Positions 32,822 to 40,625 of a stretch of DNA of 64,000 nt are shown piece after piece. The DNA comes from DATGUP01 sp035301265 (GTDB taxonomy: Bacteria; Bacillota; Bacilli; Bacillales; Amphibacillaceae): NCBI GenBank assembly GCA_035301265.1, contig DATGUP010000003.1, positions 186,001 through 250,000 on the forward strand, written 5' to 3'. The notes beneath the pieces are model-generated. The model saw only the letters and a list, made by a program, of their open reading frames with translations, ran no database searches and had not been told where the DNA came from. A program made the translations under genes and the position numbers. Numbering within the stretch: position 1 is the stretch's first letter; every line of letters begins with the position of its first letter.

Positions 32822-35053
32822 ATGGCAAAAAAACGCCGTAACCGGAAAAGTAAGCTGAAAAAACAAGTAAAATTTGAACTCCTCGGTTTACTATTTATTT
32901 TTTTGGCCATTTTCGGCAGCGGAGCTAGAGCTATCAGCGATGGTATCATTCCCGGGGGATTGGAATATATTTTTCGCTTCTTCCTTGGCATTTGGTATTT
33001 CGTTGCCTCACTTTTTTTATTAATAACAGGCATTATGTTATTGATCAAACGCCGTTATCCTGATTTTACGCATAAAAAAATGATCGGGTTTTATATTATC
33101 TTTTTTGGTGTGTTGCTGTTTACGCATATGCAAACATTTGAAGGATTGCTTGTTTTAGAGGACGCTTCTATTATCAAAACGACATGGCAACACTTTTTTG
33201 CTTTTATAAACGGACAGGGAAGTGCTGTGCTAACCGGAGGCGGTATGGTCGGTGCGCTGTTAACGGCATTTTCTTTCTATCTTTTTTCATCAATTGGCAC
33301 AAAGATCGTAGCGGTATTTTTAATTTTAGTAGGCATCATCTTTATTACTGAAGTTTCTTTAGGCGATTTTTACATGCGGCTTTCCAAAAATATAAAAGTA
33401 CGCATAAAAGAGCTTATAGAACGAGTGAAAGATGATCAGGAAAAACATCAAGAACCTGAATTGCACGAACCAGAAAAGTTGACACCAGTAACGGAAACAA
33501 AGCAAATGGACAGAAAAGAGCCTGTTATTCAAGATTTTGCCGATGTTTCCTATACCGATGATGTTAACGCCCGAAAAGCTGTAGAACAAGTGGAAAAAAA
33601 GGAGGCGGACCACGCAGAAACTGAAAATCATGAATATATACTGCCATCGCTTGATATTCTTGCAAAGTCTCAGAAAAGCGCACAACAGCAGGAAAAATCC
33701 CACATTCAATCCGTTGTACGCAAGTTGGAACATACATTCCACAGCTTCGGCGTAAAGGCCCATGTAACGAAAGTCCACGTTGGGCCAGCTGTTACCAAAT
33801 ATGAAGTCTATCCTGAAGCCGGAGTAAAAGTAAGCAAGATTGTCAGTTTACACGATGATTTGGCGTTGGCGCTAGCCGCAAAGGATATCAGAATCGAAGC
33901 CCCTATTCCCGGAAAATCAGCGGTCGGTATTGAAGTGCCTAACCAAGAAGTATCGATGGTTTCATTGCGCGAGGTACTGGATGCCATCCCGTCTAATCAG
34001 TCTTCAAAACTATTATTTGCCCTTGGCCGTGATATTTCTGGTGATGCGGTCATTTCGGAATTGAATAAAATGCCGCATTTGCTAATCGCTGGAGCAACCG
34101 GAAGTGGAAAAAGCGTTTGCATTAATGGGATCATTACAACGATCCTCATGCGTGCCAAGCCCCATGAGGTGAAAATGATGATGATCGACCCGAAAAAAGT
34201 TGAATTGAATGTGTATGATGGTATCCCTCATCTGCTCGCTCCGGTTGTAACAGACCCAAAAAAGGCATCTCGGGCGCTTAAAAAAGTCGTTGCGGAAATG
34301 GAGCGACGCTATGATTTATTTTCGGAAACGGGTACGCGAAACATCGAAAGCTACAATGAATACATTCACAAATATAATCAAACAGCCGATGATCCACAAC
34401 CTACGCTTCCATACATAGTCGTATTAGTCGATGAGTTAGCTGATTTGATGATGGTGGCATCGAATGATGTTGAAGATGCGGTAACAAGATTGGCTCAAAT
34501 GGCCCGTGCAGCAGGTATTCATTTAATCATTGCCACGCAACGCCCATCGGTCGATGTGATCACGGGCGTCATTAAGGCAAATATTCCGTCACGTATCGCT
34601 TTTAGCGTCTCATCACAAACCGACTCACGAACAATATTGGATTCTGGCGGTGCTGAAAAATTACTTGGAAGCGGGGACATGCTTTTCAGTCCAGTGGGCA
34701 ATTCAAAACCAATAAGAGTTCAGGGCGCCTTTTTATCAGATGAAGAAGTAGAGCGAGTTGTAGAGCATTGTATTTCCCAACAAAAAGCTTCCTATCAGGA
34801 AGATATGATTCCTGAAGAGACGAGTGAAGTGGCCACAGAAGTGGATGATGAACTGTACGATGATGCTGTCCAGCTTGTGATTGAAATGCAAAGCGCAAGC
34901 GTGTCCATGCTGCAGCGCAGATTTCGTATTGGCTACACAAGAGCAGCGCGCCTCATCGATGCGATGGAAGACAGGGGAATTGTCGGACCGTATGAAGGCA
35001 GTAAACCGCGGACTGTGCTCGTTTCCCAACAATCAGAGGAAAAATCGTCTTGA
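32822..35053 (+). CDS. spoIIIE: DNA translocase SpoIIIE/FtsK
   Basis: A 743-residue FtsK-family DNA pump. Four N-terminal membrane segments (about residues 18-170), an acidic linker, then the motor with Walker A GATGSGKS near residue 423, Walker B IVVLVDELADLMMV, and ATQRPSVDVITG. The C-terminal winged-helix gamma domain (SVSMLQRRFRIGYTRAARLI) recognises KOPS/SRS sequences. SpoIIIE pumps the chromosome into the forespore. Start at 32822 behind GAGGTG. Its position after tepA-ylzJ identifies it as SpoIIIE rather than the soluble SftA. Confidence 0.95.
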   Translation: MAKKRRNRKSKLKKQVKFELLGLLFIFLAIFGSGARAISDGIIPGGLEYIFRFFLGIWYFVASLFLLITGIMLLIKRRYPDFTHKKMIGFYIIFFGVLLFTHMQTFEGLLVLEDASIIKTTWQHFFAFINGQGSAVLTGGGMVGALLTAFSFYLFSSIGTKIVAVFLILVGIIFITEVSLGDFYMRLSKNIKVRIKELIERVKDDQEKHQEPELHEPEKLTPVTETKQMDRKEPVIQDFADVSYTDDVNARKAVEQVEKKEADHAETENHEYILPSLDILAKSQKSAQQQEKSHIQSVVRKLEHTFHSFGVKAHVTKVHVGPAVTKYEVYPEAGVKVSKIVSLHDDLALALAAKDIRIEAPIPGKSAVGIEVPNQEVSMVSLREVLDAIPSNQSSKLLFALGRDISGDAVISELNKMPHLLIAGATGSGKSVCINGIITTILMRAKPHEVKMMMIDPKKVELNVYDGIPHLLAPVVTDPKKASRALKKVVAEMERRYDLFSETGTRNIESYNEYIHKYNQTADDPQPTLPYIVVLVDELADLMMVASNDVEDAVTRLAQMARAAGIHLIIATQRPSVDVITGVIKANIPSRIAFSVSSQTDSRTILDSGGAEKLLGSGDMLFSPVGNSKPIRVQGAFLSDEEVERVVEHCISQQKASYQEDMIPEETSEVATEVDDELYDDAVQLVIEMQSASVSMLQRRFRIGYTRAARLIDAMEDRGIVGPYEGSKPRTVLVSQQSEEKSS

Positions 35054-35181
35054 GGACATGCATGACAAAAACTTCGCCGACTCAGTAATTGGGAACTGCC
35101 CCTGGCGCGCCATGATCGTGTCAAAAAATCAGCTTACATTTGGCCAGATCAAAAGTTTCCATGTGTATCATGCATAAAGCA

Positions 35182-35219
35182 TCCTTTAATACGAATACTA
35201 ATCACGAAAAATTGAAGGA
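35182..35219 (+). promoter_or_regulatory. Possible hairpin over the ymfJ ribosome binding site
   Basis: TCCTTTAAT (35182-35190) can pair with ATTGAAGGA (35211-35219; one G-T), covering part of the SD GAAGGAGG. The loop is 20 bases. CT-rich segments pair with SD sequences by chance fairly often, so this is weak evidence. Confidence 0.3.
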
Positions 35220-35229
35220 GGCAGATAAC

Positions 35230-35490
35230 ATGTCGGTACTCGATAATTTTGAAACATGGAAGGATTTTCTGGCCAATAAATTGGAACAGGCCCAGTCCCA
35301 GGGAATGGATCAGCAAACAATTGCCAATGTAGCTCATGAAGTAGGAGATTATTTGTCCCAACACGTAGATGCTAAAAATGATGAAACGGCTGTTTTACGT
35401 GATCTTTGGAATGCGGCATCAGAAGAGGAACAACAAGCTCTAGCAAATGCGATGGTTAAATTGGTCCAAAATGAAGGGAATACAAATTAA
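35230..35490 (+). CDS. ymfJ: DUF3243 protein (YmfJ)
   Basis: An 86-residue helical DUF3243 protein: MSVLDNFETWKDFLANKLEQ, QSQGMDQQTIANVAHEVGDY and WNAASEEEQQALANAMVKLV follow the family. Function unknown. The frame is open to 35140, but GAAGGAGG at about 35214-35221 fixes the start at 35230. In B. subtilis ymfC to ymfI precede it; here it follows spoIIIE directly after a 176-base gap. It is ended by a very strong hairpin. Confidence 0.88.
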   Translation: MSVLDNFETWKDFLANKLEQAQSQGMDQQTIANVAHEVGDYLSQHVDAKNDETAVLRDLWNAASEEEQQALANAMVKLVQNEGNTN

Positions 35491-35500
35491 TACCATTTTC

Positions 35501-35537
35501 AATAAAGAAGCTATAAATCATTTATAGCTTCTTTATT
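35501..35537 (+). terminator. Strong, probably bidirectional terminator after ymfJ
   Basis: A perfect 17-bp stem, 35501-35517 with 35521-35537, around a 3-base loop. The A-rich start and T-rich end allow termination in both directions. Confidence 0.9.
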
Positions 35538-35575
35538 ATTGCTTGACATGATTTTGCTTAAAATGGATATGCATC

Positions 35576-35604
35576 TTTTCATGCAAGTTAAAATTAGGTA
35601 TGAT
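35576..35604 (+). promoter_or_regulatory. Possible promoter of ymfK-rodZ
   Basis: TATGAT at 35599-35604 with a weak TTTTCA at 35576-35581, 17-base spacer. A separate TTGACA at 35543-35548 has no good -10 at normal distance. Since a strong terminator lies just upstream, a promoter must exist in this gap. Confidence 0.4.
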
Positions 35605-35671
35605 AGAGAGGGAATATTTTTATACCTTCGATTGGACACGATAAATAATATCACCGGCAAAGGGGAGCGTT

Positions 35672-36463
35672 ATGGCGAAAACGGAATGGTATCTTGAGTA
35701 TGCAATCACGATTGATCGCCCTGGATTGTTGGGGGATATCTCTTCGCTCATGGGTATGTTATCCATCAACATTATTACGATTAATGGTGTTGAAAATGCC
35801 AGACGAGGGATGCTCCTTCTCTCTGAAAAAGATGAACAAATAATGCGACTTCGCTCTATATTAGAAACGATGGATACGATTGAAATCAAAAAATTGCGTA
35901 AACCAAAACTTCGAGATAAATTGGCTGTCAGACACGGCCGCTATATCCATAGAGATGTGTATGACCGCAAAACCATTCGTTTTGTACGGGACGAACTAGG
36001 ACTTTTAGTTGATTTTATGGCCGAACTTTATAAACAGAAGGGTCACAAATTAATCGGTTTGCGAGGTATGCCGCGGGTGGGAAAAACAGAATCGGTTGTG
36101 GCCGCCAGTGTATGTGCGAACAAACGATGGATTTTTGTTTCGAGCACATTGTTAAAACAAACCGTGCGGAGTCGATTGATCGAGGGAGAATATAGTCATG
36201 ATCATATATATATCATTGATGGGATCGTGTCCAAACGACGATCAAATGAAGAGCATTGGCAGTTGATCAGGGAAGTTATGCAGCTTCCGGCTACAAAAGT
36301 CGTCGAACATCCTGATATTTTTGTTCAAGCAACTGAATTTGAAATGGAGGACTTTGATTATATCATAGAACTCAGAAGCAATGAAAATGAAGAAATAACA
36401 TATGAACCGATCGAAAAATCTCCATTCGGACAGCAGAATGGTTTTTCGATGTTTGATTTTTAA
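35672..36463 (+). CDS. ymfK: YmfK (DUF3388): ACT-like domain plus P-loop-like motif
   Basis: A 263-residue conserved Bacillales protein. The first ~75 residues resemble an ACT domain (LEYAITIDRPGLLGDISSLM, then an IITINGVENARRGMLLL strand). A basic linker follows, and residues 132-139 read GMPRVGKT, a Walker A pattern (GxxxxGKT). The rest has hydrophobic strands (RWIFVSSTLL; IYIIDGIVSK) consistent with a nucleotide-binding fold. AGGGGAG precedes ATG 35672. Function is unknown; an ACT sensor controlling an NTP-binding domain is one reading. It lies between ymfJ and rodZ, as in B. subtilis. Confidence 0.85.
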   Translation: MAKTEWYLEYAITIDRPGLLGDISSLMGMLSINIITINGVENARRGMLLLSEKDEQIMRLRSILETMDTIEIKKLRKPKLRDKLAVRHGRYIHRDVYDRKTIRFVRDELGLLVDFMAELYKQKGHKLIGLRGMPRVGKTESVVAASVCANKRWIFVSSTLLKQTVRSRLIEGEYSHDHIYIIDGIVSKRRSNEEHWQLIREVMQLPATKVVEHPDIFVQATEFEMEDFDYIIELRSNENEEITYEPIEKSPFGQQNGFSMFDF

Positions 36464-36480
36464 TATGGATGGTGTTATTC

Positions 36481-37380
36481 ATGGGATTAGGCGAAAAATT
36501 GAAGGAAGCAAGAGAGGCAAAAGGAATTTCACTCGAGCAACTGCAAGAAACAACAAAAATTCAAAAAAGATACTTGCAAGCGATCGAGCAAGGAAATTTC
36601 CAAACTTTGCCAGGAACGTTTTATGCTCGCGCATTTATTAAAGAGTACGCCAATGCTGTAGGTCTGGATGCTGATTTATTGCTTGAGGAACATAAGGGAG
36701 AGATTCCAGTCCCCGAAGAAGATACAACAACGCCCCAATATCGTCGTATCCAACGTTCGCGCAAAGATGCAAGCCCAGCAAAAACGTCTCCTATTTTCTC
36801 CGCCATTCCGACAGTCATCGTGATAGTGCTGATTATCGGTATTCTTTTTGTCGCATGGTACTTAGTGAAGCAAACGATTGCTGATGAAGCTAGTGAACCG
36901 GTTGAACAAACAAATGACAATGAAATTTATCGCAGTGATGAAGATGAGAACATAGCCGGTGAAGATGCAACAGATGAGGAGGAAGCCGATAATAGCCATC
37001 GTGATGATGCATCAGATGAAGAAGACGAAGAGGCGGAAACGGATGCTGAACCTGAATTAATTCTTGTGGATGATGATGCCGAGACATCCACCTTCGATTT
37101 AGTCCATGCAGATGATGAGGTAAAGGTGACATTGGAATCTAGCGGACAGACATGGCTCGAAGTGGAAGATGACAATGGTGAATCGATTTACTATGATACG
37201 TTAACAGCAGAAAAATCACCAGTCGAATTCGATGTCACAGATAAAGAACGGATTTACTTTAATATTGGTCATGCTCCGGATTTAACCATTATGATTAACG
37301 GCGTGGAAGTGGAATATCCTGTCGATCCGAATGAAAATGTCGTCCAAAAAATTTGGATTAATATCAACGAGGATTCTTAA
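36481..37380 (+). CDS. rodZ: RodZ/YmfM cytoskeletal protein
   Basis: A 299-residue single-pass membrane protein. Residues 1-75 form an HTH_25 DNA-binding-like domain that in RodZ contacts MreB (ISLEQLQETTKIQKRYLQAI; LPGTFYARAFIKEYANAVGL). One membrane helix at about 105-127, then a highly acidic stretch of ~60 residues (more than half Asp/Glu), then a DUF4115 beta domain. The acidic external segment is unusually long and fits a salt- or alkali-adapted lineage. Start ATG 36481 behind GATGGTG. A terminator follows. Confidence 0.92.
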   Translation: MGLGEKLKEAREAKGISLEQLQETTKIQKRYLQAIEQGNFQTLPGTFYARAFIKEYANAVGLDADLLLEEHKGEIPVPEEDTTTPQYRRIQRSRKDASPAKTSPIFSAIPTVIVIVLIIGILFVAWYLVKQTIADEASEPVEQTNDNEIYRSDEDENIAGEDATDEEEADNSHRDDASDEEDEEAETDAEPELILVDDDAETSTFDLVHADDEVKVTLESSGQTWLEVEDDNGESIYYDTLTAEKSPVEFDVTDKERIYFNIGHAPDLTIMINGVEVEYPVDPNENVVQKIWININEDS

Positions 37381-37387
37381 ATGTAAA

Positions 37388-37428
37388 AAACCCTTCCTGC
37401 ACATCGTTCATAAGGAAGGGTTTTATAC
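37388..37428 (+). terminator. Intrinsic terminator after rodZ
   Basis: AAACCCTTCC (37388-37397) pairs with GGAAGGGTTT (37414-37423), 16-base loop, then TTATA. It separates rodZ from pgsA. Confidence 0.85.
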
Positions 37429-37465
37429 CTTATATATGGTTTGTGATGGAGGAGGATCGAATGCT

Positions 37466-38041
37466 ATGAACTTACCTAATAAACTAACTTTATCACGGAT
37501 ATGTCTGATTCCGCTCATTATTCTTTTATTAAGCACACCCTTGAATTGGGGACAGTGGGATATTGGCGAAGCACAGTTGCCGATATCACACTTGTTAGCA
37601 GCGATACTATTTCTCATTGCTTCAACAACCGATTGGGTGGACGGTTACTACGCTCGAAAATACAACCTTGTGACAAACTTAGGCAAATTTCTCGATCCGC
37701 TTGCAGATAAGCTGCTCGTTTGTGGAACATTAGTTTTATTAGTTGAACAAGGACTTGCTCCCGGCTGGATCGTCATTATTATTATTAGCAGGGAGTTTGC
37801 GGTCACTGGACTCAGACTTGTCGCGGCAGGCGAAGGGATTGTTCTGAGTGCGAGTAAAATGGGCAAAATAAAAACGACGACACAAATAATAGCTACAGCG
37901 GTGTTACTTTTGCATAATTTTCCTTTTGCTTATTTCGGATTTCCTCTAGCATTAATTCTTCTATATATAGCCATGATTTTCACGATACTTTCAGGTTTTG
38001 AATATTTTTACAAAAATTGGCATGTGATGAGGGATTCATGA
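37466..38041 (+). CDS. pgsA: CDP-diacylglycerol-glycerol-3-phosphate 3-phosphatidyltransferase
   Basis: A 191-residue membrane enzyme that makes phosphatidylglycerol phosphate. The CDP-alcohol phosphotransferase motif is complete: STTDWVDGYYARKYNLVTNLGKFLDPLADK, matching D-G-x2-A-R-x8-G-x3-D-x3-D. About five membrane helices are visible. It uses the product of cdsA. GGAGGAGG at 37448-37455 precedes ATG 37466, a slightly long spacing; a tiny ATG-CTA-TGA reading frame starts at 37461 in between. The stop overlaps cinA. Confidence 0.95.
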   Translation: MNLPNKLTLSRICLIPLIILLLSTPLNWGQWDIGEAQLPISHLLAAILFLIASTTDWVDGYYARKYNLVTNLGKFLDPLADKLLVCGTLVLLVEQGLAPGWIVIIIISREFAVTGLRLVAAGEGIVLSASKMGKIKTTTQIIATAVLLLHNFPFAYFGFPLALILLYIAMIFTILSGFEYFYKNWHVMRDS

Positions 38042-39291
38042 TGACGAAAAATGTAAATGCAGAAATCATCGCCGTCGGAACTGAATTATTGCTCGGACAA
38101 ATTGCCAACACCAATGCTCAATGGCTATCGCAGCAAATGGCGGCGCACGGCATCAATGTTCATTTTCATACAGTTGTTGGCGATAATCGATCACGCGTAG
38201 AAGAAACATTTAAAAATGCTCAAAAACGCTCGGATATCATTGTTGTAACCGGTGGCCTTGGCCCGACAGAAGATGATTTGACAAGAGAAGCCTTTCAATC
38301 CATCAGTCATCTAGAAATGACGGAACATGTCCCATCGATGAAAAAAATTGAAGCTTTTTTTCAAAATCGGGGCTTGCAAATGACCGCAAATAATCGCAGG
38401 CAAGCGCGTGTCTTTAAGGGCGCAACAGTGTTTGACAACAATGTTGGGATGGCACCCGGCATGATGGTGTCCTATAAAGGGCGAACATGGATTTTTTTAC
38501 CGGGCGTCCCGAGGGAAATGAAACAAATGTTCAATGATCACGTTGGAGCGATATTAGACAAACGAGTTGGTGGCGGTACAGTTATTAAATCTAAGGTGCT
38601 TCGCTTTATCGGCATTGGCGAGTCAAGATTAGCATATGAACTCGATGATTTAATCAGGACACAACGCAACCCGACAATCGCTCCTTTGGCACAGAAAGAT
38701 GGTGTTGTCATCAGACTGACAGTTAAAGAACATTCGATTTCCCAAGCTGATATGTTATTGGAACAGACCAAGCAGCACATCTTAGCACGCGTCGGTTCTT
38801 TTTATTACGGGACCGATGATGAAACGCTAGAGAGAAAAATTGTTTCGCTTCTAAAAAATCAAAACAAGCGCATTGCCGCCGCCGAGAGTTTGACGGGTGG
38901 GGGATTTTACCAAAGGCTTACATCCGTTCCGGGGGCATCACAAGTCTGTCTTGGCGGTATCGTTTGTTATGATCCGGAAGTCAAGACAAATATAGTTGGT
39001 GTATCGCCGCTGACGATTCAGTCGAAGGGTACGATTAGCCGTGAATGCGCTGCTGAAATGGCTGTCAATGTCTGCCGAATAATGCATGCGGATATTGGTA
39101 TCAGCTTTACAGGAATTGCCGGTACGGACAGTGTCGAAGGAAAGCCACCAGGAACAGTATATATTGGTATTTGCAATAAAGAAGGGGATAAGCGCATTGA
39201 ACATTGTACGTTTTCTGGCGACCGGGAGACTGTGCGGCAACAATCGGTTATAAAAGGTCTAGAAATGTTATTCAATTGGATAAAATCGTAA
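38041..39291 (+). CDS. cinA: CinA-like protein (competence/damage-inducible)
   Basis: A 416-residue two-domain CinA. The N-terminal molybdopterin-binding-like domain has IIAVGTELLLGQIANTNAQW and VTGGLGPTEDDLTREAF; the C-terminal domain, related to nicotinamide mononucleotide deamidase, has AAAESLTGGGFYQRLTSVPG and GIAGTDSVEGKPPGTVYIGI. Tandem ATGs occur at 38038 and 38041; GAGGG at 38029-38033 suits the second. It precedes recA as in B. subtilis and streptococci, where the pair is damage- or competence-linked. Confidence 0.93.
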   Translation: MTKNVNAEIIAVGTELLLGQIANTNAQWLSQQMAAHGINVHFHTVVGDNRSRVEETFKNAQKRSDIIVVTGGLGPTEDDLTREAFQSISHLEMTEHVPSMKKIEAFFQNRGLQMTANNRRQARVFKGATVFDNNVGMAPGMMVSYKGRTWIFLPGVPREMKQMFNDHVGAILDKRVGGGTVIKSKVLRFIGIGESRLAYELDDLIRTQRNPTIAPLAQKDGVVIRLTVKEHSISQADMLLEQTKQHILARVGSFYYGTDDETLERKIVSLLKNQNKRIAAAESLTGGGFYQRLTSVPGASQVCLGGIVCYDPEVKTNIVGVSPLTIQSKGTISRECAAEMAVNVCRIMHADIGISFTGIAGTDSVEGKPPGTVYIGICNKEGDKRIEHCTFSGDRETVRQQSVIKGLEMLFNWIKS

Positions 39292-39383
39292 AATGAACAT
39301 CTGTTTTTCTTGAAATGACATTTTCCACTCTGCTTTCCTTGTGCAAATGTTAATTTTGTTTAAAAAGATTCTTCGATAATAAC

Positions 39384-39397
39384 AGAACATTTATTCG
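39384..39397 (+). promoter_or_regulatory. Candidate LexA (DinR) box upstream of recA
   Basis: AGAACATTTATTCG matches eight of ten fixed bases of CGAACnnnnGTTCG. It ends nine bases before the recA -35. A second weaker half-match, GAACATCTGTTT, lies at 39295-39306. recA of B. subtilis is LexA-controlled. Confidence 0.5.
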
Positions 39398-39405
39398 CTT
39401 TTTTC

Positions 39406-39434
39406 TTGGCAAATGGTTTAAAACGCGGTATGAT
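39406..39434 (+). promoter_or_regulatory. Sigma-A promoter of recA
   Basis: TTGGCA (39406-39411), 17-base spacer, TATGAT (39429-39434). The start would be near 39441, giving a short leader that carries the AAGGAGG SD. Confidence 0.75.
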
Positions 39435-39465
39435 AGACATAGTTTATTTAAGGAGGTAGAACTCG

Positions 39466-40491
39466 GTGAGCGATAAAAAACAAGCGCTGGATATGGCTTT
39501 AAAACAAATTGAAAAACAGTTTGGCAAAGGCTCGATTATGAAATTAGGTGAACAGGCAGAGCAAAAAATTGCAACGATTCCAAGCGGTTCATTAGCTTTG
39601 GATGTAGCACTGGGCATTGGCGGCTATCCAAGGGGAAGAGTTGTTGAAATATACGGCCCCGAATCATCAGGAAAAACAACGGTTGCTTTACATGCCATTG
39701 CGGAAGCGCAAAAACAAGGTGGGCAGGCAGCATTTATCGATGCCGAACACGCACTTGATCCGACGTATGCAAGAGCGTTGGGTGTTGATATTGAAGAATT
39801 GCTGTTGTCACAGCCTGATACCGGTGAACAGGCGCTCGAAATCGCTGAAGCCCTCGTCCGCAGCGGTGCGGTAGATATCATTGTCGTCGATTCGGTGGCT
39901 GCGCTTGTTCCCAAAGCAGAAATCGAAGGAGAAATGGGTGATTCGCATGTCGGCTTGCAAGCCCGCCTTATGTCCCAAGCATTAAGAAAACTCTCCGGAG
40001 CTATCAACAAATCAAACTCTACTGCTATTTTCATTAATCAAATTAGAGAAAAAGTAGGCGTCATGTTTGGAAATCCAGAAACGACACCTGGTGGGCGTGC
40101 TTTGAAGTTTTATTCCTCGGTTAGATTGGAAGTGCGCCGAGCGGAAACATTAAAAAAAGGAAATGAAATGGTCGGTAACAGAGCTCGGCTTAAAGTTGTT
40201 AAAAATAAAGTCGCACCCCCATTCAAACAGGCAGAAGTCGATATTATGTACGGAGAAGGTATTTCCAAAGAAGGCGAGATACTGGATATTGGTTCTGACT
40301 TAGATATTATACAAAAAAGCGGCGCATGGTATTCATATAATGAAGAAAGACTTGGTCAAGGCCGTGAAAATGCCAAGCAGTTTCTAAGAGAAAACGAAGA
40401 TATATCAGCAGAAATCCAACAGGCGATAAGACAACACTATCATATGGATGAGCCGGTTGAAGAGCAAGGAGAACTGGATTTGGAAAACTAA
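39466..40491 (+). CDS. recA: Recombinase RecA
   Basis: A 341-residue RecA that catalyses strand exchange and LexA self-cleavage. Walker A GPESSGKTT at about residues 64-72, Walker B IIVVDSVAALVPKAEIEGEM, and the L2-loop segment FINQIREKVGVMFGNPETTP. The C-terminal tail is acidic (PVEEQGELDLEN). GTG start at 39466 behind AAGGAGG. In B. subtilis it is followed by pbpX and rny; here the next gene is nfeD of a different chromosomal block. Confidence 0.98.
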   Translation: MSDKKQALDMALKQIEKQFGKGSIMKLGEQAEQKIATIPSGSLALDVALGIGGYPRGRVVEIYGPESSGKTTVALHAIAEAQKQGGQAAFIDAEHALDPTYARALGVDIEELLLSQPDTGEQALEIAEALVRSGAVDIIVVDSVAALVPKAEIEGEMGDSHVGLQARLMSQALRKLSGAINKSNSTAIFINQIREKVGVMFGNPETTPGGRALKFYSSVRLEVRRAETLKKGNEMVGNRARLKVVKNKVAPPFKQAEVDIMYGEGISKEGEILDIGSDLDIIQKSGAWYSYNEERLGQGRENAKQFLRENEDISAEIQQAIRQHYHMDEPVEEQGELDLEN

Positions 40492-40501
40492 GTTTGAAGT
40501 T

Positions 40502-40533
40502 CCTTGCCCCATACAGCGGGGTGAGGTTTTTTT
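40502..40533 (+). terminator. Intrinsic terminator after recA
   Basis: CCTTGCCCC (40502-40510) pairs with GGGGTGAGG (40518-40526; two G-T pairs), 7-base loop, then seven T. Confidence 0.88.
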
Positions 40534-40580
40534 ATTGAAAAAACATGTATGTTCCTAAGGATGTACTATGTTATAATGAA

Positions 40581-40606
40581 TGGAACCAATTCTCGCATCG
40601 TCCGTA
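40581..40606 (+). promoter_or_regulatory. Sigma-W-type ECF promoter upstream of nfeD
   Basis: TGGAAC (40581-40586), exactly 16 bases, then CGTA (40603-40606), close to the sigma-W pattern TGAAAC-N16-CGTA. The orthologous yqeZ-yqfA operon of B. subtilis is sigma-W controlled. The start would fall near 40613, leaving a very short leader. A TATAAT at 40572-40577 may add a sigma-A promoter, though its -35 is poor. Confidence 0.5.
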
Positions 40607-40625
40607 TCGTTAAAAGGGTGGTATA

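Noticed and set aside
34881..35177. 98-codon frame overlapping the end of spoIIIE and the following gap
   Set aside because: Out of frame with spoIIIE, no SD, no recognisable protein features, and most of it lies inside the spoIIIE coding sequence.
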